Shown: positions 8,352-17,607 of the stretch, piece after piece | How positions within the stretch are numbered: position 1 is the stretch's first letter | How the letters are laid out: each line of letters starts with the position of its first letter | Source: Candidatus Acidiferrales bacterium | Lineage (GTDB): Bacteria; Acidobacteriota; Terriglobia; Acidiferrales; UBA7541 | Direction of reading: 5' to 3' | Assembly: GCA_035934015.1 (NCBI GenBank) | Contig: DASYYH010000006.1 | Location: forward strand, 1-64,000 | DNA: 64,000 nt | The notes under the pieces: model-generated | What the model saw: the letters and a program-made list of their open reading frames with translations, nothing else | Told to the model about the DNA's origin: nothing | Database searches by the model: none | Program-made: the position numbers and the translations under genes

Positions 8352-9816
8352 GGGAGCCCGCGGCCAAACGAATGTGGCCGAAAAAGAAAAGATCCTGATC
8401 ATCGACGATGAGCCGAGCATCCGGAAGTATTTGCAAACGCTTCTGGAAGTGGACGGCTTCGAAGTTTCCGCGGTCACGAGCGGGAACGATGGGCTCGAAG
8501 CCATTGGCGCCGGCACGAAGCCTGATTTCGTAATTTTGGACGTGCTGATGCCGGAGATGGATGGCTTGGAGACATTGCGGCGGCTGATGTTGATGGACCG
8601 CAGCCTGAACGTAATCATGCTTTCGTGCTCCAACGAAGTGAGCACAGTGGTCGAGGCGATCCGGCTGGGCGCACACGATTATCTGACCAAGCCTTTCGAG
8701 AAGCCGGAACTCGATGCAGCTCTGCTGAAGTGCCGGCAGAAGAGGCAGCTGAAAGCGGAAAATCAAGCTCTGCGCGAATACTGCGATGAACTGACGGGAG
8801 ATTTATCGTTTCTGGCCGCCAGCCCGCAAATGCTGAAAATTCGGCAGCAGATTTTCCAGGTCGCGCCGGTGGACGTGCCCGTATTCATCAGCGGCGAGAG
8901 CGGCGTGGGCAAGGAAGTCGTGGCGCGAATGATTCATCTGCGATCGGCGCGCCGGCAGCATGTTTTCGTCAAGGTAAATTGTGCGGCGCTGCCGGGTGAA
9001 CTGCTGGAATCCGAATTATTCGGATACGAGCCCGGCGCCTTTACGGGAGCGGTCCGTGCCAAGCCCGGGAAATTCGAGCTGGCGAACAAGGGAACGATTT
9101 TTCTGGATGAGATTGCGGAGATCCCGCCCCACCTGCAAGCGAAATTGCTTCATGTGCTGCAAGACAATCAGTTTTCACGGCTCGGTGCGCGAGCGTCGGT
9201 TCAAGTAGACGTTCGCGTGTTGGCGGCAACGAACGTCCAAGTGCACGAAGCGATGAAATCCGGAAAGTTTCGAGAGGATCTTTATTATCGATTGAGCGTC
9301 CTGTCGCTGCACATTCCGCCACTGCGAGAGCGCACTGATGAAATACCAATGCTCTTCCGTCATTTTCTGGCGAAGCACAGCGAAAAATTCCAGAAGGCCG
9401 TGCCTGAACCTTCGGCGCATTTGATGGAAGCAGCGATGCGCTATCCATGGCCGGGAAACTTACGCGAACTGGAAAATTTCGTGAAGCGCTATGTGATTCT
9501 CGAAGATGATGATGGCAGCCTGCGGGAATTGCTGGAGCTGACGGAATCACAACAACGGATTTCTCCAAAGGAAGAGGCTGCACCCCCACGCGAGCAAGGC
9601 CTGAAGGCGCTGGTACGAAGCTTGAAGGATGAAGCGGAGATGGAGGCCATTGCAGACGCACTGGAGAAAACGAACTGGTGCCGCAAGGATGCAGCGAAGA
9701 TACTGGGGATCAGTTACAAAGCATTGTTGTACAAAATGAGGCAATTTAATTTGGATTCTGGGCGTGGTGCACGTACTGGTATGGCACCGGGAGTCCCAGC
9801 AATACGCGGATCATAG
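8344..9816 (+). CDS. NtrC-family sigma-54-dependent response regulator
   Basis: A 490-residue activator. The receiver domain (about 14-130) has the acidic pair DD21-22, phospho-acceptor Asp66 and Lys116. The AAA+ domain has Walker A GESGVGK (184-190), the sigma-54 contact loop GAFTGA (231-236) and Walker B TIFLDE (251-256). The C terminus is a Fis-type helix-turn-helix with recognition region ISYKALLYKMR. It should activate RpoN promoters when phosphorylated by the overlapping kinase. ATG 8344 is chosen because it overlaps the kinase stop; the frame stays open further upstream but the receiver domain begins here. Strong candidate PrsR-like regulator for the EPS/PEP-CTERM locus. Confidence 0.92.
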   Translation: MREGARGQTNVAEKEKILIIDDEPSIRKYLQTLLEVDGFEVSAVTSGNDGLEAIGAGTKPDFVILDVLMPEMDGLETLRRLMLMDRSLNVIMLSCSNEVSTVVEAIRLGAHDYLTKPFEKPELDAALLKCRQKRQLKAENQALREYCDELTGDLSFLAASPQMLKIRQQIFQVAPVDVPVFISGESGVGKEVVARMIHLRSARRQHVFVKVNCAALPGELLESELFGYEPGAFTGAVRAKPGKFELANKGTIFLDEIAEIPPHLQAKLLHVLQDNQFSRLGARASVQVDVRVLAATNVQVHEAMKSGKFREDLYYRLSVLSLHIPPLRERTDEIPMLFRHFLAKHSEKFQKAVPEPSAHLMEAAMRYPWPGNLRELENFVKRYVILEDDDGSLRELLELTESQQRISPKEEAAPPREQGLKALVRSLKDEAEMEAIADALEKTNWCRKDAAKILGISYKALLYKMRQFNLDSGRGARTGMAPGVPAIRGS

Positions 9817-9828
9817 GCGTAAACTGCC

Positions 9829-9842
9829 TGCAACAACTTGCA
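9829..9842. promoter_or_regulatory. Palindrome TGCAA-N4-TTGCA, candidate activator site 1
   Basis: TGCAACAACTTGCA lies 12 bp after the stop of the NtrC-type regulator gene. It is the first of three exact copies of TGCAA-N4-TTGCA that I could find in the window. It is 268 bp upstream of the GG of a -24/-12 candidate at 10110. Inferred to be a binding site for one or both sigma-54 activators encoded next to it. Confidence 0.5.
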
Positions 9843-10109
9843 TATTGAGTGCAGAAGGCTGAATGCCTCTGCGCGGCCATAGCGAATCCGTCATCAGGAC
9901 GAAATATTCCTCTTGTTTCTTTCAAGGAAGTTTGGCACAAATTATCACCGCAGGTTGCGTGAGACCTTAGAAGAGGTTCGCGGCTGTTACGAAAGGGTTT
10001 GCGCCGATTCGGGGAGAACAAGCGCGCATGCCCGCTGGCCCTGGGGGCGGGTAAGATAGGGCCGGAATCCTCACGCAGGTACAGCGCCGAAACTTGGGAA
10101 TCCAGACTT

Positions 10110-10125
10110 TGGAAACCGGATTGCT
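10110..10125 (+). promoter_or_regulatory. Sigma-54 (-24/-12) promoter candidate of the PilZ gene
   Basis: TGGAAACCGGATTGCT has GG at 10111-10112 and GC at 10123-10124 with exactly 10 bp between, a preceding TT, and a full-consensus TTGCT at -12. The -24 half is TGGAAAC rather than TGGCACG. A start near 10136 would give a leader of about 47 nt before the ATG at 10183. The remaining gap 9843-10109 holds no recognisable gene. Confidence 0.5.
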
Positions 10126-10182
10126 GCCCATTACCTCGGGATAGGGTGCGTCTGCGCACGCAGATTGAGAGGAGCATTGGGG

Positions 10183-10527
10183 ATGACGGAGCGTCGTGTA
10201 GCTCGCCGGTATGATCTAACCCTTCCTGTCGTTGTCCAATTGCCGGTAAGCAAGGAAACAACAATTCACAATGGACGGACTCGAGACATCTCCACACGGG
10301 GTGTTTACTTCCGGTTGCAGAAGGATCTGGCACCCGGTACAGAGTTGGACTTTACGCTGACCCTTCCTGCGGAGATTACACAAGGTCAAGAGGTATTTGT
10401 GCGAGCGCATGGTCGAGTCGTTCGCGTGGATCACGCAAGCACGGAGACAGAATCATCCGCAGAGATCGGCGTAGCTGCCGTAATCGAACGATACGACATT
10501 ATCCGCGGCGAATCGGCCAGAGCCTGA
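10183..10527 (+). CDS. Small PilZ-domain protein
   Basis: A 114-residue single-domain PilZ protein. It begins MTERRVARRYDLTLPVVVQL, where RRVARR is the c-di-GMP contact motif, and continues with RDISTRGVYF, matching the D-x-S-x-x-G element. It is expected to bind c-di-GMP and act as an adaptor. ATG 10183 is chosen because GAGAGGAG (10167-10174) is 8 nt upstream. The gene sits alone between the two sigma-54 activator genes and has its own -24/-12 promoter candidate, which suggests that it belongs to their regulon. Confidence 0.87.
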   Translation: MTERRVARRYDLTLPVVVQLPVSKETTIHNGRTRDISTRGVYFRLQKDLAPGTELDFTLTLPAEITQGQEVFVRAHGRVVRVDHASTETESSAEIGVAAVIERYDIIRGESARA

Positions 10528-10991
10528 GTTCTGTAGCACGCGAGATACAAGGAATCCTCTGGCATCCTTTTCGGAATAACCTCCACATTCTGAAAACCGC
10601 TCTGGCAAGCATCGGCATGTGACATGCGTTAATCGCTTTATTCTCAGTATTTTGCCACTTTTCCACAATATCTTTTGTTTTCAATAATATAGCGAATCAT
10701 AAGAGGATACCTGTCGCGCCTTAAACTAATCGGCCTGAGTTGGGGAAAAGGGGTTCCCTCGAGTGAAAACATTTTCCACTTTTCGGAGGTTCGCGCATGA
10801 ATTTGGTATATAGAGCGAGATAGCGGATACCCATACCTAATTCTATTAACTTACATAAAATAAAAGCTTTATTGTAATATTGACAGTCGGCTTTGCGATC
10901 TTTAAGGAACCATGTACATTGGTTTTCAGTGTGCAAGTGAATGAGTCTGCACAGGGCCTAAGTTAGCGCCCTGTCTTGGAGTGGTGCAACG
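10528..10991 (+). other. 464-bp intergenic region with a weak sigma-54 promoter candidate
   Basis: No gene is visible here. The region is AT-rich in its second half. It contains the near-palindrome GCATGT-G-ACATGC (10615-10627). Near the end is TTGGTTTTCAGTGTGCAA (10919-10936), which has GG at 10921-10922 and GC at 10933-10934 with 10 bp between, and would place a start about 45 nt before the next gene; both halves are poor matches apart from the GG/GC spacing. A TTGACA at 10880-10885 lacks a convincing -10. This region probably carries the promoter for the regulator and the EPS operon. Confidence 0.35.
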
Positions 10992-12053
10992 GTGGGAACG
11001 GCGACGCGTCAAGTTCCAAGTCGATTGAGCGGGGAGACAAATCTCACCGTGCCTCCGGACGAGGTGGTGTTCGGTCGATCGGAGGCAATGGGTGTTGTCC
11101 ACCAGAAGCTGGAGAAAGTAGCTGGGGCAAATATTCCGGTCCTCTTACAGGGCGAGAGCGGTACGGGGAAAGAAATTATCGCCAAATTGATCCACAGGCG
11201 CTCGCCGTGGGAGACCGGTCCATTTGTGAAGGTGAATTGTCCGGCGATCCCAGGAACGCTTGTCGAGAGCGAACTTTTTGGCTACGAGAAGGGCGCATTT
11301 ACCGGGGCGAACGGCACGAAGCCAGGACGAGTGGAAATGGCGCAGAACGGAACACTCTTCCTGGACGAAATTGCCGAACTGGAGATGGGCCTCCAAGCGA
11401 AATTGCTGCAGCTGCTTCAAGATGGCCAGTTTTGCCCGATCGGCGCGCAAGAAGACAAGCGAATCGACGTGCGCGTGGTGTGCGCGACGAATCGTAACCT
11501 AGAAGAGGAAATCGATCAGGGAAGTTTCCGACAAGACCTCTACTATCGGATCAATGTGGTGAATATTCAACTGCCGAGCCTGCGGGAGCGGACGGCTGAT
11601 ATTCCCTGTATCTCGGACTTCCTGCGACGGGTCTACAGCGAGAAATTCAACCGCCCAACCCAGCCACTCTCCGCACGACGGCTGGATATGATGCAGAGAT
11701 ATCACTGGCCGGGAAACATCCGCGAACTCGAAAACATGATGAAGCGCTATGTGATCCTTGGCTCGGAAGACGCCATTGCGATTGACCTTTCCAGCGGAGG
11801 TTCAAGTTCCTCCTCTTCTTCTTTCCTGCCAGACGTGCCGCTCAATGGGTCGATTTCGCTGAAGAAGGTTACGCGCCAAGCGACGCGCGAATTCGAAAAG
11901 AAAATCATTCTGAAAACTTTGCAAACGCACAACTGGAATCGGAAGAGAGCAGCCAGTGCCCTGAATATCAGTTACCGCGCCCTGCTGTACAAACTGAAAG
12001 AAGCGGGCGTGCCAGGCCGCAAGGTCTCGGAGAATCCGCAACCCCGGAATTAA
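10992..12053 (+). CDS. Sigma-54-dependent activator without receiver domain
   Basis: A 353-residue enhancer-binding protein. After only about 20 residues it enters the AAA+ domain: Walker A GESGTGK (54-60), GAFTGA (101-106), Walker B TLFLDE (121-126). A serine-rich linker (about 273-282) leads to a C-terminal Fis-type helix-turn-helix with ISYRALLYKLK. It lacks any N-terminal sensory or receiver domain, so it is either constitutively competent or controlled by level or a partner. Its recognition region is nearly the same as that of the NtrC-type regulator upstream. The start is GTG 10992 with GGAG about 10 nt upstream. It lies 42 bp ahead of the EPS operon. Confidence 0.88.
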   Translation: MGTATRQVPSRLSGETNLTVPPDEVVFGRSEAMGVVHQKLEKVAGANIPVLLQGESGTGKEIIAKLIHRRSPWETGPFVKVNCPAIPGTLVESELFGYEKGAFTGANGTKPGRVEMAQNGTLFLDEIAELEMGLQAKLLQLLQDGQFCPIGAQEDKRIDVRVVCATNRNLEEEIDQGSFRQDLYYRINVVNIQLPSLRERTADIPCISDFLRRVYSEKFNRPTQPLSARRLDMMQRYHWPGNIRELENMMKRYVILGSEDAIAIDLSSGGSSSSSSSFLPDVPLNGSISLKKVTRQATREFEKKIILKTLQTHNWNRKRAASALNISYRALLYKLKEAGVPGRKVSENPQPRN

Positions 12054-12095
12054 GCGGGAGTTTTCTTCGAGTTTTTGCAAAAGGAGCAGGGAGAC

Positions 12096-12761
12096 ATGAA
12101 CGCCGTTGTTATGGGTAAGGGAAAATGGATGTTACTTGCGCCGGCGCTGCTGATCGCGCTGTTGGTGACATACGGTCAAGACAAAAAGACGGCGTCTGCC
12201 GCAGCGGATCCTCCGTCGAAGGCGGTTCAACCGGAACAGCCGGCAAGTACTGTGGAGAAGCCTGTAATTGACGCGAAGTCTTACGTTATTGGCGAAAACG
12301 ACATGCTGGACATCGATGTGTGGAAGGAAAAGGAGATCTCACGGCAGATACCTGTGAGGCCAGATGGCAAGATCTCGCTACCGCTGATCGGTGAAATTCA
12401 GGCAAGCGGGCTTACACCGCTGCAGCTTCAAGACAATATCACGCGGCTCCTGAAGGCATACATTGAGAATCCGGAAGTGACCGTGATCGTTGATGACCCG
12501 CGCAGCCACCAATTCAACATCGTCGGTCAAGTGACGCGGCCAGGTACTTATCCACTGAGCGAATCCATGACCGTCCTCGATGCCCTCGCGGAAGCGGGCG
12601 GATTCAGAGATTTTGCAAAGGAAACGAAGATTTATGTTTTGCGGCCTGTTCCCGGAGGGATACGAGTGCGCATTCCGTTCGATTACAAGGCCGTGATCCG
12701 CGGACGCAGCCTGCAGGAAAACGTGGTGTTGAAACCTGGGGATACGATTGTAGTTCCTTGA
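12096..12761 (+). CDS. Polysaccharide export protein (Wza/EpsE type, SLBB domain)
   Basis: A 221-residue exported protein. An N-terminal hydrophobic segment (WMLLAPALLIALLVTYG) acts as signal or anchor; it has no lipobox cysteine. The Poly_export domain begins at SYVIGENDMLDIDVWKEKEI, and an SLBB domain follows (NIVGQVTRPGTYPL ... LKPGDTIVVP). Such proteins form the periplasmic/outer-membrane channel for EPS. ATG 12096 is chosen because AAGGAG (12081-12086) is 9 nt upstream; an in-frame TTG at 12075 is less likely. First gene of a run of closely spaced EPS genes. Confidence 0.88.
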   Translation: MNAVVMGKGKWMLLAPALLIALLVTYGQDKKTASAAADPPSKAVQPEQPASTVEKPVIDAKSYVIGENDMLDIDVWKEKEISRQIPVRPDGKISLPLIGEIQASGLTPLQLQDNITRLLKAYIENPEVTVIVDDPRSHQFNIVGQVTRPGTYPLSESMTVLDALAEAGGFRDFAKETKIYVLRPVPGGIRVRIPFDYKAVIRGRSLQENVVLKPGDTIVVP

Positions 12762-12771
12762 GATCGGCTGA

Positions 12772-14121
12772 ATGCGACGACTGATACCAATCCGAGCAGG
12801 CGCTTGTGCGGCGATTCTCTTGCTGGCCACATCCGCTTGGGGACAGAGCAATGGCGGAACGCCCTCGCTGAACTCAAACGTCCCCGTGCTGGCAAGTGGT
12901 CAAATGCCAGCGGCGATACCCTCGGCCAGTGCTGAATTGGAGAACGTTTTCCAGATGAACCTTTCAGCAGGGACGCATTTTGATGACAATGTGCTTCCGG
13001 GATTAACGCCGCGGCAATGGGATTCGGGCTACATCTTCTCTCCCTCATTCGGGTTCACGGAAACGTTGCCTCGGGTAGATTGGGGAGTCGACTACGGTCC
13101 AGGCATTGATATCAGCCAAAATCTAAACTATCGAAATCAGTTCACGCAGAAGTTTGACGGGCACGTGACTTGGCTAACGTCAGCGCGCGGGACTTTGATG
13201 GCCCAGCAATACTATCTGGTCAGCACGGATCCCTTCGCGCAACTGGGCCAAGGCAATAATTTGCCTGGCCCGGGCGTTTCACCCAATCAGTCGGTATACC
13301 TCCCGAACATTCGACGAACTCAAATTGTTTCCAATGCTTTGTACTCTTACCAGATCGGGGAACACACGATGTTCGGGCTGGGAGGCGGATTTAACCAGGA
13401 GCGCTTTGACAATACGCCGCATTCTGGTCCAACGACGGCATTGATTTACTCCCAGGTGGCTTCCGGAGAGGCCTACATTTCGCACCAGTTCAACGCAAAG
13501 AACCAATTGGGAGTTCAGTATGGCCTTCAGGTACTGAAATTCCCACGTCAGAACGCACGGACCACGACTCATTCGTTTGAGGTTTTCGATCAGATGAATA
13601 TTTCGCCAACCAGCAGTTTCACGCTATACGGCGGACCGGAATATTCCCAGACGGCCAACGAAATCGAACTGAGCCTGGGCTTTATCGTCATCACTATTCC
13701 GGTCAGCGCTAACCAGTGGTCGGCAGCCGGCGGGGTGATTTACAACTGGATCGGGAATCGCGTTGCTGTATCGGTCGATTACTCGCGGAGGGTCAGCGAT
13801 GGCGGTGGTTTGGTAGGAGCAGTGGAACTGAATACAGGATCGGCCAAATTGACCACAAGGCTGACATCGCGATGGTCTTTTTTCACGACGGTTGCAGGCA
13901 GTTCTGACCAATTGCTGGCGTCTTCTTCCTCGTCGCAGGGTTCGATGCTGACTTATTCCGGCGAGGTTGGGTTGCAGCAGCAAATCTGGCGAGATGTCGC
14001 GATGAATTGGTTTTATGAAAGATTGAATGAAACCGGAGGCTTTGCGGGGTTCCCGGTCGGGAACCATGACATAGCCGGCGCGTCGCTTACTTACACGTTT
14101 ACGAAACCGCTTGGGAGGTAG
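12772..14121 (+). CDS. Outer-membrane beta-barrel protein of PEP-CTERM/EPS locus
   Basis: A 449-residue protein with a signal peptide (cleavage likely after TSAWG) and a remainder rich in alternating hydrophobic and polar strands, Gly, Asn and aromatic residues, ending in SLTYTFTKPLGR. This is the pattern of the large outer-membrane barrels annotated as PEP-CTERM system-associated hypothetical proteins between the export protein and the chain-length regulator. It may form the outer-membrane pore for the polymer. It starts 10 nt after the export gene and ends 2 nt before the next gene. Confidence 0.75.
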   Translation: MRRLIPIRAGACAAILLLATSAWGQSNGGTPSLNSNVPVLASGQMPAAIPSASAELENVFQMNLSAGTHFDDNVLPGLTPRQWDSGYIFSPSFGFTETLPRVDWGVDYGPGIDISQNLNYRNQFTQKFDGHVTWLTSARGTLMAQQYYLVSTDPFAQLGQGNNLPGPGVSPNQSVYLPNIRRTQIVSNALYSYQIGEHTMFGLGGGFNQERFDNTPHSGPTTALIYSQVASGEAYISHQFNAKNQLGVQYGLQVLKFPRQNARTTTHSFEVFDQMNISPTSSFTLYGGPEYSQTANEIELSLGFIVITIPVSANQWSAAGGVIYNWIGNRVAVSVDYSRRVSDGGGLVGAVELNTGSAKLTTRLTSRWSFFTTVAGSSDQLLASSSSSQGSMLTYSGEVGLQQQIWRDVAMNWFYERLNETGGFAGFPVGNHDIAGASLTYTFTKPLGR

Positions 14122-14123
14122 GA

Positions 14124-15743
14124 ATGCTCGACGACCTACAAGATTCACAGGCCCGGGGACTGGAAGAATATTGGGATATCGTGCGGCGGAGAGGGTGGAT
14201 TCTCCTGCTCACTATTTTCTTGTGCTGGGTGACTGTCTGGGGGCTGGGGTGGTTCCTGCCTGAGACGTACGACTCACAAGCGGAGATCGAGTTGCAGCAG
14301 CAGCAGGTCTCCCCGAATCTCGTGGCGCCGAACGTTTCCGCGAGCATGGATGAGCAGTTTCAGATCATCGAGAACGAGGTTCTTACCCGGAGCAAGCTTC
14401 AGGGCATCATCGACCAATTCCATTTGTACACCCACCAGAACCGACTGATGGCGCTCTTCGAGCCCGCCGATCACGTCGAACAAATGATCCATGACATCAA
14501 GATCGAGGCTATGGAAACGCCAGGACGCGACAAACAAGTGACCGCGTTCAAGGTCAGCTATTCTGCGGCCTCTCCCCAAATTGCTTTTGAAGTGGACAAG
14601 AAGCTCTCGGAACTGTTCCTGCAGCAAAACACGGTTCAGCAACAGCAATCTGAGAGCACGACGGCGTTCTTCAACACTGAATTGGGCAACGCGAAGGCCG
14701 ATCTTGCGAAACAGGAGGCCCAAGTTCAAGCATTCCGCGCTCAACACCTCGGAGAGCTTCCCGACCAACTCCAGAGCAACATGCAGATCCTGCAGGGGCT
14801 GGAAGGACAATTGCAGAACGTGCAACTCGCACTGGACCGCGCGCAACAGCAAAAGCTCTACCTGCAATCCACGGTGCAACAGTACGACGCAGCACAGGCG
14901 GATTTAGGGAGTGGAGATCCGAACTCGGCCGTGTCGCCGCCGGCGCTCGACAAAGAAATCAAAGACCTGCAGCTGCAACTCGCGCAGGAGCGCTCGCAGT
15001 ATACCGATAACTATCCGGATGTGATCGCGCTCAAGGATCAGATCGCGAAAACGGAAAAACTAAAAAAGCAAATCGAAGACGAGATTGCGAAGAACCAGAA
15101 GTCAAGCAAGACGGGTGCAGCTACAGATCCCGCCGTCACGGCGGACGTGCAGAACGGGCAGCCTTCGGCAATGATGCAGATCCAAAGCCAACTGAAGGCA
15201 AATCAACTGGAGATTCTGGAACTCCAGGGAACACAAAAGGCTCTGGAGGGGCGCATCGCGGACTATCAGGCGCGATTGAACGCTACACCTGCCGTGCAAC
15301 AACAACTGACGGACATTTCGCGCGGCTACGATGAGGCGCAGACGAACTATAACAATTTGCTTGCCAAACAAAATGAGTCGCAACTGGCGACAACACTCCA
15401 AGAAAATCAGCAGGGTTCGCAGTTTTCTCTGATCGATCCGGCGAGCACGCCGGTACAGCCCTCCTCTCCGAACCACATCCTGATCAGCCTCGGGGGGCTG
15501 GGATTTGGAATCGCTCTGGCGATCGGTCTGACGGCCTTGCTCGAACTGACGGGCGCGCGCGTCCGCCGAGAGAAAGATTTGGAAGGGCTGGTGCCGGCTC
15601 GCGTTCTCGTAGGCATCCCGCAAATCAGCACACCGGCAGAGGATCGGCGCCGGATGCTGATGCGCTGGATGACGCGTGGAGCCGCAGCGGTAATAGTCGT
15701 TGTTATCTTGCTTGGTAACGCGTACGCGATTTATCGAGGCTAA
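14124..15743 (+). CDS. Polysaccharide chain-length determinant (Wzz/GumC type)
   Basis: A 539-residue inner-membrane protein. It has a first membrane segment at GWILLLTIFLCWVTVWGLGWF (about 22-42) followed by the Wzz domain, a long Gln/Glu-rich coiled coil (about 170-430), a second membrane segment (ILISLGGLGFGIALAIGLTALL) and a last hydrophobic stretch (AAAVIVVVILLGNAYAIY). Length and layout match the PEP-CTERM locus chain-length family. It should set polymer length together with the tyrosine autokinase downstream. The kinase domain is separate here. Confidence 0.9.
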   Translation: MLDDLQDSQARGLEEYWDIVRRRGWILLLTIFLCWVTVWGLGWFLPETYDSQAEIELQQQQVSPNLVAPNVSASMDEQFQIIENEVLTRSKLQGIIDQFHLYTHQNRLMALFEPADHVEQMIHDIKIEAMETPGRDKQVTAFKVSYSAASPQIAFEVDKKLSELFLQQNTVQQQQSESTTAFFNTELGNAKADLAKQEAQVQAFRAQHLGELPDQLQSNMQILQGLEGQLQNVQLALDRAQQQKLYLQSTVQQYDAAQADLGSGDPNSAVSPPALDKEIKDLQLQLAQERSQYTDNYPDVIALKDQIAKTEKLKKQIEDEIAKNQKSSKTGAATDPAVTADVQNGQPSAMMQIQSQLKANQLEILELQGTQKALEGRIADYQARLNATPAVQQQLTDISRGYDEAQTNYNNLLAKQNESQLATTLQENQQGSQFSLIDPASTPVQPSSPNHILISLGGLGFGIALAIGLTALLELTGARVRREKDLEGLVPARVLVGIPQISTPAEDRRRMLMRWMTRGAAAVIVVVILLGNAYAIYRG

Positions 15744-15748
15744 TTGGT

Positions 15749-16705
15749 ATGTATAGAAAATTTTTCGGGCTAACGCGAGAGCCTTTCGAGATCAGCCCGG
15801 ACCCATATTTCTTCTATCCGACGCCGCGGCACAACGAGGCACTGGCAAACTTGAATTATGGCGTGCAACGGCGAAAGGGATTCGTGGTCGTGACCGGTGA
15901 GGTGGGAACGGGCAAGACGCTGTTGGTGCGATGCCTGCTCGACTCGCTGAATCACAATCAGGTCGCGTTCGCGTATGTGTTCAACCCGCGGCTCTCGGTG
16001 CCAGATTTTCTGCGTTACATGCTGACCGATTTGCGGCTTCCCACGACGGGGCGGACGAAGAGCGAAATGCTGGCACACCTGAATAATTACCTAATCGCGC
16101 GATTCCGGCGCGGGACGACGGCCGCGCTGGTGGTGGACGAGGCGCAATTGCTCAGCTGGGAGCTGCTGGAAGAAATTCGGCTGCTGACCAATTTGGAAAC
16201 GGCGCAACAGAAACTCCTCCAGATCGTGCTCGTGGGCCAACCGGAGCTCGATCGCAAGCTCGACTCACCGCACCTGCGGCAATTGAAGCAGCGCATCGGG
16301 TTGCGCTGCCGTCTGGAGGCGCTGCGGCTGGATGAACTTCGCGGCTATATTCAGCGCCGGCTCGAACTTGCGGGGGCAAATTCTCACGGAGCTACGATTT
16401 TCTCGGAAGATGCGATTGCGGCGGTTCACACATATTCCAAGGGAATTCCTCGCCTGATCAATACGCTCTGTGAGAATTCTCTGGTGTCCGCCTACGCGAA
16501 ACAAACGAAACAGATCTCAGCGGAAATCGTTCAGGAAGTCGCTGCAGATTTTCGCCTGGACGTGAGCTCACCGACGTTAGCGCCGGATCCGGAAGACGGC
16601 GAAGTGAAGAGGAAGGCACTGAAAGCATTGTTTCGGATGATCGAAGAACTCGACGGAACGCCAGAGAAGCCTCTGGATGATGCCAATCTGGAGTCAGGAG
16701 CCTAA
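15749..16705 (+). CDS. ExeA-like secretion ATPase of the PEP-CTERM/EPS locus
   Basis: A 318-residue AAA ATPase beginning MYRKFFGLTREPFEISPDP, the hallmark start of the ExeA/GspA-like group. Walker A is GEVGTGKT (50-57) and Walker B is ALVVDEAQ (126-133). This family is a fixed member of exosortase-A type EPS loci, where its mechanical role is unknown. It starts 5 nt after the chain-length gene and ends 5 nt before the autokinase gene, consistent with one transcript. Confidence 0.9.
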   Translation: MYRKFFGLTREPFEISPDPYFFYPTPRHNEALANLNYGVQRRKGFVVVTGEVGTGKTLLVRCLLDSLNHNQVAFAYVFNPRLSVPDFLRYMLTDLRLPTTGRTKSEMLAHLNNYLIARFRRGTTAALVVDEAQLLSWELLEEIRLLTNLETAQQKLLQIVLVGQPELDRKLDSPHLRQLKQRIGLRCRLEALRLDELRGYIQRRLELAGANSHGATIFSEDAIAAVHTYSKGIPRLINTLCENSLVSAYAKQTKQISAEIVQEVAADFRLDVSSPTLAPDPEDGEVKRKALKALFRMIEELDGTPEKPLDDANLESGA

Positions 16706-16710
16706 GCAGA

Positions 16711-17607
16711 ATGAGCCGGCTATACGAAGCGTTACGGAAATCGGAGCAGGAGAATCAACAAAAGGGAGTGGCCACGAGCGATGCGCCGCAACCGACGGAG
16801 GTCCTTGGCAGCGTTGCTCCCGCCGTGATGACGGCGACGCCTATGGAGTTGGAGGCGGCCAAGACGGTGCGACCGCAAATTTCTGCGGAACGTCATCTTG
16901 TTGCGCTGGCCGACCCGCACAGCCTGGCAGCGGAGAAATTCCGCGTTTTACTCACCCGGCTGGACAACTTGCGAGGCCAGCGCGAATTGAAGTCGGTGCA
17001 AGTCACGAGCGGCGTGACGGATGAGGGTAAGACGCTGATTTCTGCGAATCTTGCCGTGACTCTCGCGCGACACTCGCAGACGCGAATCCTGCTGGTGGAG
17101 GGAGATCTGCATAATCCGGGCCTGCATTCCCTTTTCGGTTTGAATGGCCTGAAGGGTATTTGCCAGTGGTGGGGCGATCCGAAAAGTTCGATTACGGATT
17201 TTGTCTATCGGTTGGGCGATTTGCCGCTCTGGTATTTGCCGGCTGGCGGGAAATTTGAAGAGGCGGCAATATTGCTTCAATCCGGCCGCTTCGCGGAGAC
17301 GTTCTCGCAGCTTGCGGGACTGTTCGACTGGACAATTGTGGACTCCACACCGTTGCTTCCCATGGCGGATGCGAACATCTGGAATCGACTTGTGGATGGA
17401 ACTCTGCTCGTAGTCCGAGAGAACGTGACACCGATCAATCCGTTGAAGAAAGGGCTGGCGAGTCTCGACGATCCCAAGCTAATCGGCGTGGTGTTGAATG
17501 GCGCGTCGGAATTCGACCGGGTCAGCTATTACGACCAATACTATTCGACTCATAATGGTGCGAAGAAAAATCAGGCAAAGGGCAAAGCTGCGGAGGTTCA
17601 TGAGTGA
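16711..17607 (+). CDS. Tyrosine autokinase (CpsD/BY-kinase type)
   Basis: A 298-residue cytoplasmic BY-kinase. The start MSRLYEALRKSE is shared with PEP-CTERM locus autokinases. Walker A is GVTDEGKT (101-108), a Walker A' with an aspartate lies in ILLVEGDLHNPG (126-137), and Walker B is in DWTIVDSTP. The C-terminal tail has four tyrosines (273, 274, 277, 278) as the probable autophosphorylation cluster. It should pair with the chain-length determinant two genes upstream to control polymerisation. Its stop overlaps the GTG of the next gene (GTGA). Confidence 0.9.
   Translation: MSRLYEALRKSEQENQQKGVATSDAPQPTEVLGSVAPAVMTATPMELEAAKTVRPQISAERHLVALADPHSLAAEKFRVLLTRLDNLRGQRELKSVQVTSGVTDEGKTLISANLAVTLARHSQTRILLVEGDLHNPGLHSLFGLNGLKGICQWWGDPKSSITDFVYRLGDLPLWYLPAGGKFEEAAILLQSGRFAETFSQLAGLFDWTIVDSTPLLPMADANIWNRLVDGTLLVVRENVTPINPLKKGLASLDDPKLIGVVLNGASEFDRVSYYDQYYSTHNGAKKNQAKGKAAEVHE

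Noticed and set aside
9933-9948. TTGGCAC with a perfect -24 look, downstream of the first palindrome
   Set aside because: Ten bases after GG the sequence is CA, not GC, and no TTGC element follows, so it fails the -12 requirement; the candidate at 10110 fits better.
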